Source: Aquabacterium sp. OR-4 (GTDB taxonomy: Bacteria; Pseudomonadota; Gammaproteobacteria; Burkholderiales; Burkholderiaceae_C). From it: a DNA stretch of 64,000 nucleotides. The notes below the pieces were generated by a model that ran no database searches, was not told where the DNA came from, and saw only the letters and a program-made list of their open reading frames with translations. The translations under genes and the position numbers were made by a program. Below, in pieces: positions 9,332 through 23,576 of the stretch. How positions within the stretch are numbered: position 1 is the first letter of the stretch; each line of letters starts with the position of its first letter. The stretch covers positions 2,418,001 to 2,482,000 of the forward strand of contig NZ_JAOCQD020000001.1 in assembly GCF_025290835.2 (NCBI RefSeq). The letters are read 5' to 3'.

Positions 9332-9811
9332 TCAGTCGCCCTCGGCGGCCACGCCGTCGTCCACCGGTTCGGCCGGCTCGGCGGCCACCGCCCGCACCAC
9401 GGTCACCGGCACCGGGCTGTGGTCCAGCAGGGCCAGGGCCACGCTGCCCGGCCCGCCGGCCTGGGCATCGGTGACGCCGCGCGCGCCCATCACCACGGCC
9501 TGGCAGCCGTAGTTCTCCAGCAGCTCCAGCAGCAGCGGCGCGGGCTGGCCGCCGGCCACCTCGCTTTCCCACGACACGCCGGCCGCGTCCAGCAGCGCCT
9601 CGGCCGGGGCCAGCAGGTCGGCACCAGCGGCGGTGCGCACCGCCTCAAGCACCTGGGCATCGTGGGCGGTGACCACCTCGTACAGCGATGGCGGCTCCTG
9701 CACGTTCACCAGCACCATCTCGGCCGCCAGGCCCTGGCGCACCAGGGCCAGCGCATGCGCCACGGCCGCCAGGGCATCGGGTGAACCGTCAACGGGCAGC
9801 AGGATCTTCAT
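9332..9811 (-). CDS. Universal stress protein (UspA family)
   Basis: Cytosolic alpha/beta nucleotide-binding fold protein of 159 residues. It starts MKILLPVDGSPDALAAVAHA, the first beta strand and helix of the fold, and carries the ATP-loop-like segment VVMGARGVTDAQAGGPGSVALALLDHSPVPVTVVRA (about 110-145), the equivalent of G-2X-G-9X-G(S/T). An ATG directly before (9812-9814) is also possible; the second ATG has better spacing to GGAG. It is last in a minus-strand series after the VOC gene, 120 bases away. Specific role cannot be told; members help cells survive starvation or stress. Confidence 0.88.
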   Translation of the reverse strand: MKILLPVDGSPDALAAVAHALALVRQGLAAEMVLVNVQEPPSLYEVVTAHDAQVLEAVRTAAGADLLAPAEALLDAAGVSWESEVAGGQPAPLLLELLENYGCQAVVMGARGVTDAQAGGPGSVALALLDHSPVPVTVVRAVAAEPAEPVDDGVAAEGD

Positions 9812-9934
9812 CATGGGCTCCAGGCCTGGCTTCGATGCACCAGCATACGCGCCACCCTGGCCGGTGCCTTGCCCACGGTCAAGCCGGGCCGGCGGGCGCC
9901 GCCGTGGTGTGCCCCGGTGGGTCTTGCCCGGGCC

Positions 9935-10402
9935 TCAGCCCAGCGCGGCCACCACCTCGGGCGGGGCCTGCACCAGCTCGATCAGCACGCCCTCGCCGCC
10001 GATCGGGAACTCGTCGCTGGCCTTGGGGTGGATGAAGCAGATGTCGTGGCCCGCCGCACCCTTGCGGATGCCGCCCGGCGCAAAGCGCACGCCGTTGGCG
10101 CCCATCCACTCGACGGCCAGGGCCAGGTTGTCCACCCACAGGCCCACATGGTTCAGCGGCGTGGCGTGCACGGCCGGCTTCTTGTCGGGGTCGAGCGGCT
10201 GCATCAGGTCCACCTCGACCGCATGCGGCCCAGAGCCCAGCGCGCAGATGTCCTCGTCGACGTTCTCGCGCTCGGACACGAAGCTGCTCTTGACGCTCAG
10301 GCCGAAGATGTCGACCCACAGCTTCTGCAGGCGCTGCTTGTCCGGGCCGCCGATGGCGATCTGCTGGATGCCGAGGATCTTGAAGGGCTTGGGCGTGGGC
10401 AT
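9935..10402 (-). CDS. VOC-superfamily protein, candidate methylmalonyl-CoA epimerase
   Basis: 155-residue glyoxalase/bleomycin-resistance fold made of two beta-alpha-beta-beta-beta modules (about 6-75 and 83-150). It starts [20 protein letters not shown]; the second module begins [18 protein letters not shown] and ends [10 protein letters not shown] with the usual metal-binding Glu. The first-module ligand, His in classical epimerases, is Gln here (IQQIAIG). The neighbouring bioB, pccA, pccB, meaB and mcm genes make a methylmalonyl-CoA epimerase role attractive because no other epimerase is seen, but this is inference; a glyoxalase-like or dioxygenase-like activity remains possible. Confidence 0.75.
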   Translation of the reverse strand: MPTPKPFKILGIQQIAIGGPDKQRLQKLWVDIFGLSVKSSFVSERENVDEDICALGSGPHAVEVDLMQPLDPDKKPAVHATPLNHVGLWVDNLALAVEWMGANGVRFAPGGIRKGAAGHDICFIHPKASDEFPIGGEGVLIELVQAPPEVVAALG

Positions 10403-10455
10403 GGCGGTCTTTTTTGATGGACGGTGGTGGCGCGCCGTGGCGCGGGCTCGGATGC

Positions 10456-11481
10456 TCAGGCGCCGGCGCCGGCCACCGGCAGATCCAGCCGGCGCAGCAG
10501 CGCGCGGTCGGCCTGCGCATCGGGGTTGCCGGTGACCAGCAGCTTGTCGCCGTAGAAGATCGAGTTGGCGCCGGCCATGTAGCACAGCGCCTGGATGCCG
10601 TCGCCCAGCTCGCGGCGGCCGGCCGACAGGCGCACCCGGGCCTGCGGCATGCTGATGCGCGCGGCGGCAATCACGCGCACCACCTCGAACGGATCAACCG
10701 GCTCGGCGCCGGCCAGCGGCGTGCCTTCCACGCGCACCAGCTGGTTCACCGGCACCGATTCGGGCTGCGGGCTCAGGCTGGCCAGCTCGGCGATCAGGCC
10801 GGCGCGCTGCGCCTGGGTTTCGCCCATGCCCACGATGCCGCCGCAGCACACGGCAATGCCGGCCTCGCGCACATGGGCCAGGGTGTCGAGCCGGTCCTGG
10901 TAGGTGCGGGTGGAGATGATGTCGCCGTAGAAATCGGGCGCGCTGTCGAGGTTGTGGTTGTAGTAGTCGAGCCCGGCCTCGCGCAGCGTGCGGGCCTGGT
11001 GCTGTTCCAGCATGCCCAGCGTCACGCAGGTCTGCAGGCCCAGGTCCTTCACGCCGCGCACCAGCTCGGCCACCTTCTCGACATCGCGGTCCTTGGGCGC
11101 ACGCCAGGCGGCGCCCATGCAAAAGCGCGCGGCCCCGGCGGCCTGCGCCGCACGTGCAGCCTCGAGCACGCTGTCCAGGCCCATCAGCTTGCCGGCCTCG
11201 ACACCGGTGTCGTGGTGCGCGCTCTGCGGGCAGTAGCCGCAATCCTCGGGGCAGCCCCCGGTCTTGACCGACAGCAGCGAGGCCAGCTCGATGTCACCCG
11301 CCGGAAAGTGGGCGCGGTGCACCGCATGCGCCTGCTGCACCAGGGCCATGAAGGGCTGCTGCATCAGCGCCAGCACGGTGTCGGCCGTCCAGCGGCCGGT
11401 GGCGGCAGCGGGGCCGGTGGCAGCGGCCGGCGCGCGGCGGTGCAAGGTGATGGGTTGCGGCAGGGTGGACAACTGGCTCAT
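10456..11481 (-). CDS. bioB: Biotin synthase
   Basis: Radical-SAM enzyme that inserts sulfur into dethiobiotin. 341 residues from ATG 11479-11481 ([16 protein letters not shown]). The radical-SAM motif is [13 protein letters not shown] (C-x3-C-x2-C, about 80-92), followed by the [2Fe-2S] ligands in [23 protein letters not shown] and the conserved Arg in [12 protein letters not shown]. The Ala/Pro-rich stretch at 16-30 is an unconserved N-terminal extension. Other bio genes are absent; bioB instead follows pccA, whose product needs biotin, after a hairpin terminator and 57 bases. An upstream in-frame ATG (11496) would add MCREP. Confidence 0.96.
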   Translation of the reverse strand: MSQLSTLPQPITLHRRAPAAATGPAAATGRWTADTVLALMQQPFMALVQQAHAVHRAHFPAGDIELASLLSVKTGGCPEDCGYCPQSAHHDTGVEAGKLMGLDSVLEAARAAQAAGAARFCMGAAWRAPKDRDVEKVAELVRGVKDLGLQTCVTLGMLEQHQARTLREAGLDYYNHNLDSAPDFYGDIISTRTYQDRLDTLAHVREAGIAVCCGGIVGMGETQAQRAGLIAELASLSPQPESVPVNQLVRVEGTPLAGAEPVDPFEVVRVIAAARISMPQARVRLSAGRRELGDGIQALCYMAGANSIFYGDKLLVTGNPDAQADRALLRRLDLPVAGAGA

Positions 11482-11494
11482 GGGTTCTCGACAC

Positions 11495-11525
11495 AAAAAA
11501 GGGGCGCCCGGGCCAGCCGGGCGCC
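11495..11525 (-). terminator. Rho-independent terminator after pccA
   Basis: Read on the minus strand, a 9-bp GC stem (11503-11511 with 11517-11525, loop 11512-11516) is followed by CC and six T. It lies 14 bases past the pccA stop and just before bioB, so it would limit read-through from the carboxylase genes into bioB. Confidence 0.8.
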
Positions 11526-11538
11526 GCCAGGGCGCGGA

Positions 11539-13569
<2,031 letters not shown>

Positions 13570-13591
13570 GTTCTTTTCTCCTGCTGCGCGA

Positions 13592-15124
<1,533 letters not shown>

Positions 15125-15140
15125 GTCGGTTTCTCCTCGG

Positions 15141-15174
15141 TCGGGAATCGGGAATCAGGGTTCGGGAATCGGGA
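15141..15174. repeat. Short GGGAATC repeats between meaB and pccB
   Basis: TCGGGAATC-type units occur three to four times in 34 bases, partly separated by AGGGTT. They lie in the meaB-pccB spacer 17 bases before pccB. Confidence 0.85.
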
Positions 15175-15183
15175 TGTCGAAAT

Positions 15184-16224
15184 TCAGTGAAACAGGTCGA
15201 GCAGGCGGCGTGCGGCCACCGAGGCCGCCACGCGGCCCGCCCGCACCTCGTCGCTCAGCGCCGGCAGCGCCTGCTGCACGGCAGGGTGGTCCTTGAACAG
15301 CCGCTTCAGGCCGGCGTCGATGCGTTCCCACATCCAGGCCTGGTCTTGCGCCTGGCGTCGCGCGGCCAGGCGGCCGTTGGCGGTCTGCACCTCGCGAAAG
15401 CGGGTCACGGCGGCCCAGAACGCATCGAGCCCCGAGCCCTTCAGCGCACTGAGCTGGATGACCTGCGGCTGCCAGGTCTCCACCGGCTGGTGGCCATGGT
15501 CGGGGTGGCCATGCACGCCCATGCTGGCAATCAGCCGCAGCGACGAGGTGATCTGCGCCCGCGCCCGGGTGGCCGCGGCGGCATCGATGTCGGCCTTGTT
15601 GATCACCACCAGGTCGGCCAGCTCCATCACGCCCTTCTTGATGGCCTGCAGGTCATCGCCGGCGTTCGGCAGCTGCAGCAGGCAGAACATGTCGGTCATG
15701 CCGGCCACGGCGGTTTCGCTCTGGCCCACGCCCACGGTCTCGACGATCACCACATCGTGCCCCGCGGCCTCGCACACCAGCATGGCCTCGCGCGTCTTCT
15801 CGGCCACGCCGCCCAGGGTGCCGCTGCTGGGGCTGGGGCGGATGTAGGCGCGCTCGTCCATCGACAGGCGTTCCATGCGCGTCTTGTCGCCCAGGATCGA
15901 GCCGCCGCTCACGCTGGACGATGGGTCGACCGCCAGCACCGCCACGCGGTGGCCGCGCTCGATCAGGTACAGGCCCAGCACCTCGATGAAGGTGCTCTTG
16001 CCCACGCCGGGCACGCCGCTGATGCCCAGGCGCAGCGAGCGCCCGGGGTGCGCCTGGCCGCTGTAGGGCAGCAGCGCGTTCAGCAGCGCGTCGGCACGCA
16101 CGCGGTGGTCGGCACGCGTGCTTTCCAGCAGCGTGATGGTCTTGGCCACGGCGCGGCGGCGGCGGGCGGCATCCGCGCCGGTCACCCCGTCGAGCAGGGG
16201 CTGGTCGTCGAGCGGCGGTGTCAT
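15184..16224 (-). CDS. meaB: Methylmalonyl-CoA mutase-associated GTPase (MeaB/ArgK)
   Basis: G3E-family P-loop GTPase that protects and reloads the adenosylcobalamin of methylmalonyl-CoA mutase. 346 residues with Walker A GVPGVGKST (about 70-78), the switch region DPSSSVSGGSILGDKTRM, Walker B VIVETVGVGQSE and base-recognition NKAD. The C-terminus (about 295-346) is the helical dimerisation arm. It follows mcm by 81 bases on the same strand and precedes pccB, the expected mutase operon order. ATG 16222-16224; no alternative start is preferable. Confidence 0.95.
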   Translation of the reverse strand: MTPPLDDQPLLDGVTGADAARRRRAVAKTITLLESTRADHRVRADALLNALLPYSGQAHPGRSLRLGISGVPGVGKSTFIEVLGLYLIERGHRVAVLAVDPSSSVSGGSILGDKTRMERLSMDERAYIRPSPSSGTLGGVAEKTREAMLVCEAAGHDVVIVETVGVGQSETAVAGMTDMFCLLQLPNAGDDLQAIKKGVMELADLVVINKADIDAAAATRARAQITSSLRLIASMGVHGHPDHGHQPVETWQPQVIQLSALKGSGLDAFWAAVTRFREVQTANGRLAARRQAQDQAWMWERIDAGLKRLFKDHPAVQQALPALSDEVRAGRVAASVAARRLLDLFH

Positions 16225-16305
16225 CGGGCCAGCACTCCCCCAGGGCGCCGCAAGGCGCGCCGCCCCCGCGCGCCGCGCACGGCGAGACGCAGGTCTCGTC
16301 GCATC

Positions 16306-18480
<2,175 letters not shown>

Positions 18481-18544
18481 GTCGAAACCTCGTGTGACGC
18501 AGGGGCCGCGGCGCGACCGGCGGCCGTGCCACCCGTGCGCTGGA

Positions 18545-18560
18545 ATTCATAATTATGAAT
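18545..18560. promoter_or_regulatory. 16-bp palindrome, candidate GntR operator of mcm
   Basis: ATTCATAATTATGAAT is a perfect palindrome in otherwise GC-rich DNA. On the minus strand a TTTGCC-like -35, a 16-base spacer and TATGAA could form the mcm promoter, overlapping the palindrome. Twelve bases (AATTATGAATTC, minus-strand sense) recur in front of the GntR gene at 21574-21585. Confidence 0.65.
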
Positions 18561-18666
18561 CACAAAAGGCAAATCCGTACACGGCCAGGCCGCAGGCGCC
18601 AGCCCGGCGGGCGGCACGGGGCCGATCGGCGGCCCGGCTGCAGGTGCCCGTTCTTCAGCCGCGCCC

Positions 18667-18734
18667 GCGCAGCAGGAGCTTGCGCAGCAGGAGCTTGCGC
18701 AGCAGGTGCCCTCGCAGCAGGTGCCCGCGCAGCC
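18667..18734. repeat. 15-bp imperfect tandem repeat downstream of the CheW-like gene
   Basis: About four units of GCGCAGCAGGAGCTT and variants (the later two read GCAGCAGGTGCCC) end in a GCAGCCGCTGCTGC palindrome. They lie between the stop of the chemotaxis-type gene (18751) and the mcm promoter. The rest of 18481-18750 holds nothing else recognisable. Confidence 0.85.
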
Positions 18735-18750
18735 GCTGCTGCGCGTCCGG

Positions 18751-21252
18751 TCAGGCGGCAGCCAGATCGGGCAGCACCATGGCGCCCAGGGCCTCGGCAT
18801 TGAGCAGCTGCACCAGCACCTCGCCGCCATCGGCCTGGCCGCAGCCCAGGCGCAGCAGGCCACCCAGCAGGGTGCTGCGCATGCCCATGCCGGGCGGCAC
18901 GGGTTGCAGGTGCTCGGGGCCGATGTCGAGCACGGCCGACACATCGTCCACCAGCAGGCCCAGGCTCGGGCGGCCGGGCTGGGCATGGGTGCCCAGCACC
19001 AGCACCACGCCATCGGCGGCGCGCGGCGCGTAGTGCACGCCCAGCATGGCGCGCATGTTCAGCACCGGCACCACCCGGCTGCTGCGCTGATCGGGCACTT
19101 CCAGCAGGCCGGCCATGTCGGCCATGCCCATGCGGGCGTTCACCAGGCCGGTGCGCGGGCGCGCCTCGATCAGCAGCCCGGCGGGCAAGGCAAAGCGCCC
19201 TGCCCCCACGCTGAACAGCGCGTACTCGCGCTGCTCGCTGCGGCGGGTGGTGGGCAGGGCCTGCAGATTGACCTCGTGCTGCTGGCCGCGGCGGCGTTCC
19301 ACCGGGCCCAGGCGCAGCGCCACCACCACCTGCACGCCGTGCTCGTAGCCGTCGTGCTGCTTGAACTCGCGGTAGCCGTGGGTGCCCACACGGGCCAGGG
19401 TGTACTGCGCGCCGTCCTGCTCGAACACCGCACCGTGTTCGCGCTGGGCCAGCAATTGCCCGGCCGGCCAGGCCTCGGTGGTGGAGACCATCACGCGGCC
19501 CTGCGCATCGACGAAGGCGGCCATGCCGGCCGAGTCGCCCAGCACGTCATCAAGCATCGCGCGCAGCTCGCGCTCGGTGTTGAACACGATCGCGATGCCG
19601 CCCACGGTGCGCCGCTGCGGCCCGCCGCGCACGGCCGCCACATAGCACCACGCGGGCACGCCGTCCGACAGCGCCGAGGCCGCATAGGGCGTCACCGCAT
19701 AGCGCTGGCCATCGCCCAGCGTGGCCACCAGCTGGGTCAGCGCCGGCTCGACCCGGCTGCCGGTGAGCGGCGGCAGGCCATCGGCTGCCTCGCGCGAGAC
19801 GCCGCGCACGCAGCCCTGGGTGTCAAACACCACCAGCCGGGCATACACGGTGTACAGGCTGTTGATGTGCGCCAGCACGTGCTGCAGCGTCTCGGCGTCG
19901 GCCACCTCGTCGCCCGAGCCTTCGGCCAGCGCCTGCTCGAGCACCGGCGACAGCGCCCACCAGCGGCAGTCGTTGGCGCGCTCGTAGAGGTTGCGGTCCA
20001 GGATGTCGGCGGCCAGCCGGGCCAGATCGCCCGACTGGTGGCCGATGCGGCCGATGGCACTGCGGTAGAGGTTGCGGATGGCCAGGGCCACGCTCTCGCG
20101 GGTGCGGCTGCCGGCCTCGTTGATCTGCCGCAGCACGGCCTTCAGCCGCGCCTGCTCGCCGTCGCGCGTGCCGGCCGCCAGGCGGCCGTTCCAGACCACG
20201 CGGCGCAGGTCGCCATTGATCGCGTCGACCTCGTGCTGGATGCGCGCCAGGTCTTCGTTGCCCAGCGGCAGCGCATCAAAGCGCTCGGCATCGCCGTTGC
20301 GGTCGCGAAACGCGGTCAGCACCGAGGTCATGGCCTGCGCGCGCCAGCCCTTGGGCCCGGTGTAGCCCTGGTAGCCATGGGTGGCACGGGTCACGCTGAG
20401 GTACTCGCGGCCGCCAAAGCTGGTGAGGCCCACCTGGCCATCGGCCGCGGGATGCAGGCGCGCGGCCACCGGAATGTGCGCGGGGTCGTTGCTGGCGATC
20501 ACGCGATCGCCCGCATCCAGCAGCACCACGGCCACATTGCGCGTGGGCTGCACCACGCTGTCGAAGATGCGGATCAGCTCGTCGTGGCTGCGAAAGCGCA
20601 GCACCAGCACGCCGCAGCAGTGGCCCGCCGCATCGTGCACGGCATGGCCGTACAGCAGCGCCGGCTGGCCATCGGGCGCCAGATCGGAGGCGCCGAAGCG
20701 CTCCACATAACCCCGCGCCACCGCGGCCTGGCCCACGATCTCGTCATGGCTGTGGCTCAGCGGCTGGCTGCTGTCGAGCCGCGCCAGCAGCTCGCCGCGC
20801 GGCGAGAGCAGCAGGATGTCGTCGTACACGGTGTACTTGTCGCGGTACTCGCCCAGCCGGCGTTCGAGCTCGCCGCGCAGGCCGGCGCGCACATCGGCCG
20901 GCGCCGCGCAGAACGCGCACACCGGGCCATCGGTGGCCAGAAAACCCACATCGGCGGTGCGCTCGAACAGGTTGCGCACCAGGATGTCGATGGTGCACTG
21001 CGCGCTGGCCGCCAGCTCGTCGCGCAGCTCGGCCACGCACTCGCCGGCCAGCTGCGACACCAGGCGCTTCTGCAGCGAGGCAAAGCGCACCCGCGTCTGG
21101 GTCAGCATCGGCAGGATCGACTCGGCCTCCTCGGGGCAGCTGATGGCCGAGCTGGCCTCGATCATCTGCCACAGCAGGTTCAGGTCGCGCAGGTCGCGCT
21201 CGGCCGCCTGCACGCGGCGCATGTACGGGATGAGTTCGTCGGCGAGGGACAT
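18751..21252 (-). CDS. Soluble duplicated Cache-like sensor fused to a CheW domain
   Basis: 833-residue protein without a signal peptide or obvious membrane helix. Two related sensor blocks are visible: one with ILVRNLFERTADVGFLATDG then YRDKYTVYDDILLLSPRGEL (about 85-165), and one with ILDRNLYERANDCRWWALSP then INSLYTVYARLVVFDTQG (about 420-500). Each leads into a Cache/PAS-like beta region. The C-terminal ~170 residues (EYALFSVGAGRFALPAGLLIEA ... GLLVDDVSAVLDI) are a CheW domain, the adaptor that couples receptors to CheA. No methyl-accepting coiled coil is seen. It lies between mcm and its probable GntR regulator. Role inferred: chemosensory input. Confidence 0.8.
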   Translation of the reverse strand: MSLADELIPYMRRVQAAERDLRDLNLLWQMIEASSAISCPEEAESILPMLTQTRVRFASLQKRLVSQLAGECVAELRDELAASAQCTIDILVRNLFERTADVGFLATDGPVCAFCAAPADVRAGLRGELERRLGEYRDKYTVYDDILLLSPRGELLARLDSSQPLSHSHDEIVGQAAVARGYVERFGASDLAPDGQPALLYGHAVHDAAGHCCGVLVLRFRSHDELIRIFDSVVQPTRNVAVVLLDAGDRVIASNDPAHIPVAARLHPAADGQVGLTSFGGREYLSVTRATHGYQGYTGPKGWRAQAMTSVLTAFRDRNGDAERFDALPLGNEDLARIQHEVDAINGDLRRVVWNGRLAAGTRDGEQARLKAVLRQINEAGSRTRESVALAIRNLYRSAIGRIGHQSGDLARLAADILDRNLYERANDCRWWALSPVLEQALAEGSGDEVADAETLQHVLAHINSLYTVYARLVVFDTQGCVRGVSREAADGLPPLTGSRVEPALTQLVATLGDGQRYAVTPYAASALSDGVPAWCYVAAVRGGPQRRTVGGIAIVFNTERELRAMLDDVLGDSAGMAAFVDAQGRVMVSTTEAWPAGQLLAQREHGAVFEQDGAQYTLARVGTHGYREFKQHDGYEHGVQVVVALRLGPVERRRGQQHEVNLQALPTTRRSEQREYALFSVGAGRFALPAGLLIEARPRTGLVNARMGMADMAGLLEVPDQRSSRVVPVLNMRAMLGVHYAPRAADGVVLVLGTHAQPGRPSLGLLVDDVSAVLDIGPEHLQPVPPGMGMRSTLLGGLLRLGCGQADGGEVLVQLLNAEALGAMVLPDLAAA

Positions 21253-21573
21253 GGTGGGTGGGAACTGAAGCGCTGGCCAGGATGCCCGTCAGCCTAGGGG
21301 CAGCGCCCACCCGGCGTAGCCCCGAATTGGCCGCCGTGCCAGGCCAGTTTGCCCGCCAGCCCGGCCATGCCCCAAGCTGTGGCACGGCATGCACCACGGC
21401 GGCGCAGCGAGCCGGCATGGGCGGCGCCTGACCGCGGATTGAACTCGGCTCGACCGCCGCTCGGACGCCGCTTGAACGCGGCCCGAACCCGGCTCGACCG
21501 CGGCCTGAAACCAGCCCGCTCGCCGCCCTTGCCGGCCCTTGCCGGCCGCGCCGGCGCAGCCGACGTCATGCAA

Positions 21574-21599
21574 AATTATGAATTCAAAACCCCTACAAT
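21574..21599 (+). promoter_or_regulatory. Candidate operator and -10 of the FCD-type gntR gene
   Basis: AATTATGAATTC (21574-21585) matches 12 bases of the mcm palindrome, and TACAAT at 21594-21599 is a good -10 hexamer. No convincing -35 is seen. Their position argues that the translation start lies downstream (GTG 21631 or TTG 21607), not at the ATG 21568. The preceding stretch 21253-21567 holds only GC-rich repeats of the CGGCTCGACCGC kind. Confidence 0.55.
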
Positions 21600-21630
21600 C
21601 CGCCGCTTGGCCGATGCCCCCCACCCTGCC

Positions 21631-22278
21631 GTGCACACGTTGCCCGCCTCGCCGCTGACCCCGCGCGCCCTCTACCAGGACGTGGCGGAGCGCCTGCGCG
21701 AGCAGATCTTCAACCGCGCGCTCGAGCCCGGCAGCTGGATCGACGAGCAGAAGATCGCCGCCGAGTACGGCATCAGCCGCACGCCGCTGCGCGAGGCGCT
21801 CAAGGTGCTGGCCGTCGAGGGCCTAGTGACGATGAAGGTGCGCCGCGGCGCCTATGTCACCGAGATGAGCCGCGACGACGTGGCCCAGGTCTACCACCTG
21901 CTCTCGCTGCTGGAGAGCGACGCCGCCGCGCAGGTGGCAGCCAGCGCCAGCGCCGCCCAGCGTGCCGAACTGGCCGCCCTGCACCGCCAGCTCGAGGCGC
22001 AGCGCGGCCAGCGCGACGCGTTTTTTGCCACCAACGAGCAGTTTCACCTGCGCCTGCTGCAGATGGCCGGCAACCGCTGGACCCAGCAGATCGTGACCGA
22101 TCTGCGCAAGGTGATGAAGCTCAACCGCCACCACTCGCTGTTCAAGCAAGGCCGCATCGACGAATCGCTGGCCGAGCACCGCGCCATCATGGCCGCCATC
22201 GAGTCTGGCGATGCCGAGGCCGCACGCGGCCTCACCCGCGCCCATTTCGACAACGGACTCGAGGCCGCCGCGCTGTAA
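21631..22278 (+). CDS. GntR-family regulator with FCD domain
   Basis: Transcription factor of about 215 residues from the GTG at 21631 (VHTLPASPLTPRALYQDVAERLR). The winged helix (about 12-75) includes EYGISRTPLREALKVLAVEGLVTMKVRRGAYV; the all-helical FCD effector domain (about 85-215) carries ligand/metal-type residues in FFATNEQFHLRLL and ESLAEHRAIMAAIESGD. An ATG at 21568 would add 21 residues but lies upstream of a -10 element. In related genomes this regulator is divergent to mcm; the shared AATTATGAATTC motif supports control of mcm and of itself. The ligand is unknown. Confidence 0.85.
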   Translation: MHTLPASPLTPRALYQDVAERLREQIFNRALEPGSWIDEQKIAAEYGISRTPLREALKVLAVEGLVTMKVRRGAYVTEMSRDDVAQVYHLLSLLESDAAAQVAASASAAQRAELAALHRQLEAQRGQRDAFFATNEQFHLRLLQMAGNRWTQQIVTDLRKVMKLNRHHSLFKQGRIDESLAEHRAIMAAIESGDAEAARGLTRAHFDNGLEAAAL

Positions 22279-22398
22279 CGACGCAGCCAGGCACCCGGGT
22301 TCACGTCTCACCCCCGCCCAGCAGCAAGGCCCCGCCGTATCAGCTTGCGGTCAGCCCTGCTCTCCACACTGTGCGGGATCAGCTCTAGGAGACCCCCT

Positions 22399-23559
22399 GT
22401 GAAGATCCACGAATACCAAGGCAAGGAAATCCTGCGCCAGTTCAATGTGCCGGTGCCGCGCGGCATTGCGGCGTTCTCGGTGCAGGAGGCGGTGGAAGCC
22501 GCGCAGAAGCTGGGCGGCCCCGTGTGGGTTGTGAAGGCGCAGATCCATGCGGGCGGCCGCGGCAAGGGCGGCGGCGTGAAGGTCACCAAGAGCCTGGACG
22601 GCGTGAAGGACCTGGCTGGCCAGATCCTGGGCATGCAGCTGGTCACGCACCAGACCGGCCCCGAGGGCCAGAAGGTGCGCCGCCTGTACATCGAGGAAGG
22701 TGCCGACATCAAGAAGGAGTACTACGTCTCCCTCGTCACCGACCGCGCCTCGCAGAAGGTGGCCTTCATCGCCAGCAGCGAAGGCGGCATGGACATCGAA
22801 GAGGTGGCCCACAGCACGCCCGAGAAGATCAGCACCGAGCTGATCGACCCGCTCACCGGCCTGGGTGATGCGCAGGCGGCCAAGATCGCGCGCGCCATCG
22901 GCCTGCCCGAGGGCTCGGTGGCCCAGGCGGTCGAGATCTTCCAGAACCTCTACCGCTGCTACATGGCAACAGACGCCAGCCTGGTCGAGATCAACCCGCT
23001 GAACTGCGACAGCCAGGGCAAGCTGATTGCGCTGGACGCCAAGTTCAACTTCGACGCCAACGCGCTGTTCCGCCACCCCGAGATCGTGGCCTACCGCGAT
23101 CTGGACGAGGAAGACCCGGCCGAGGTGGAAGCCAGCAAGTTCGACCTCGCCTACATCAGCCTGGACGGCAACATCGGCTGCCTGGTCAACGGCGCCGGTC
23201 TGGCCATGGCCACCATGGACACCATCAAGCTGTTCGGCGGCGAGCCGGCCAACTTCCTGGACGTGGGCGGTGGCGCCACGGCCGAGAAGGTGACCGAGGC
23301 CTTCAAGATCATGCTGAAGAACCCGGATGTGAAGGGCATCCTGGTGAACATCTTCGGCGGCATCATGCGCTGCGACACCATCGCCGAAGGCGTGATGACC
23401 GCGTGCAAGGCGGTGAACCTGTCGGTGCCGCTGGTGGTGCGCATGAAGGGCACCAACGAAGACCTGGGCAAGAAGATGCTGGCCGAAAGCGGCCTGCCGA
23501 TCATCGCCGCAGACACCATGGCTGAAGCCGCCACCAAGATCGTGGCGGCTGTGGCCTGA
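22399..23559 (+). CDS. sucC: Succinate--CoA ligase (ADP-forming) beta subunit
   Basis: ATP-grasp subunit of succinyl-CoA synthetase, making succinate and ATP from succinyl-CoA in the TCA cycle. 386 residues beginning (V)[21 protein letters not shown] with a GTG start at 22399, placed behind CTAGGAGACCCCCT; the ATP-binding loop [12 protein letters not shown] is near 45-60, and the C-terminal half contains [18 protein letters not shown] and [10 protein letters not shown]. An upstream in-frame ATG (22345) gives 18 unconserved residues. sucD follows after 17 bases. Confidence 0.97.
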   Translation: MKIHEYQGKEILRQFNVPVPRGIAAFSVQEAVEAAQKLGGPVWVVKAQIHAGGRGKGGGVKVTKSLDGVKDLAGQILGMQLVTHQTGPEGQKVRRLYIEEGADIKKEYYVSLVTDRASQKVAFIASSEGGMDIEEVAHSTPEKISTELIDPLTGLGDAQAAKIARAIGLPEGSVAQAVEIFQNLYRCYMATDASLVEINPLNCDSQGKLIALDAKFNFDANALFRHPEIVAYRDLDEEDPAEVEASKFDLAYISLDGNIGCLVNGAGLAMATMDTIKLFGGEPANFLDVGGGATAEKVTEAFKIMLKNPDVKGILVNIFGGIMRCDTIAEGVMTACKAVNLSVPLVVRMKGTNEDLGKKMLAESGLPIIAADTMAEAATKIVAAVA

Positions 23560-23576
23560 GCCCAGGAGAAATTCAA

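Noticed and set aside
9060..9512. 150-codon plus-strand frame upstream of the universal stress gene
   Set aside because: Arg/Ala-rich, overlaps the real UspA-family gene on the other strand.
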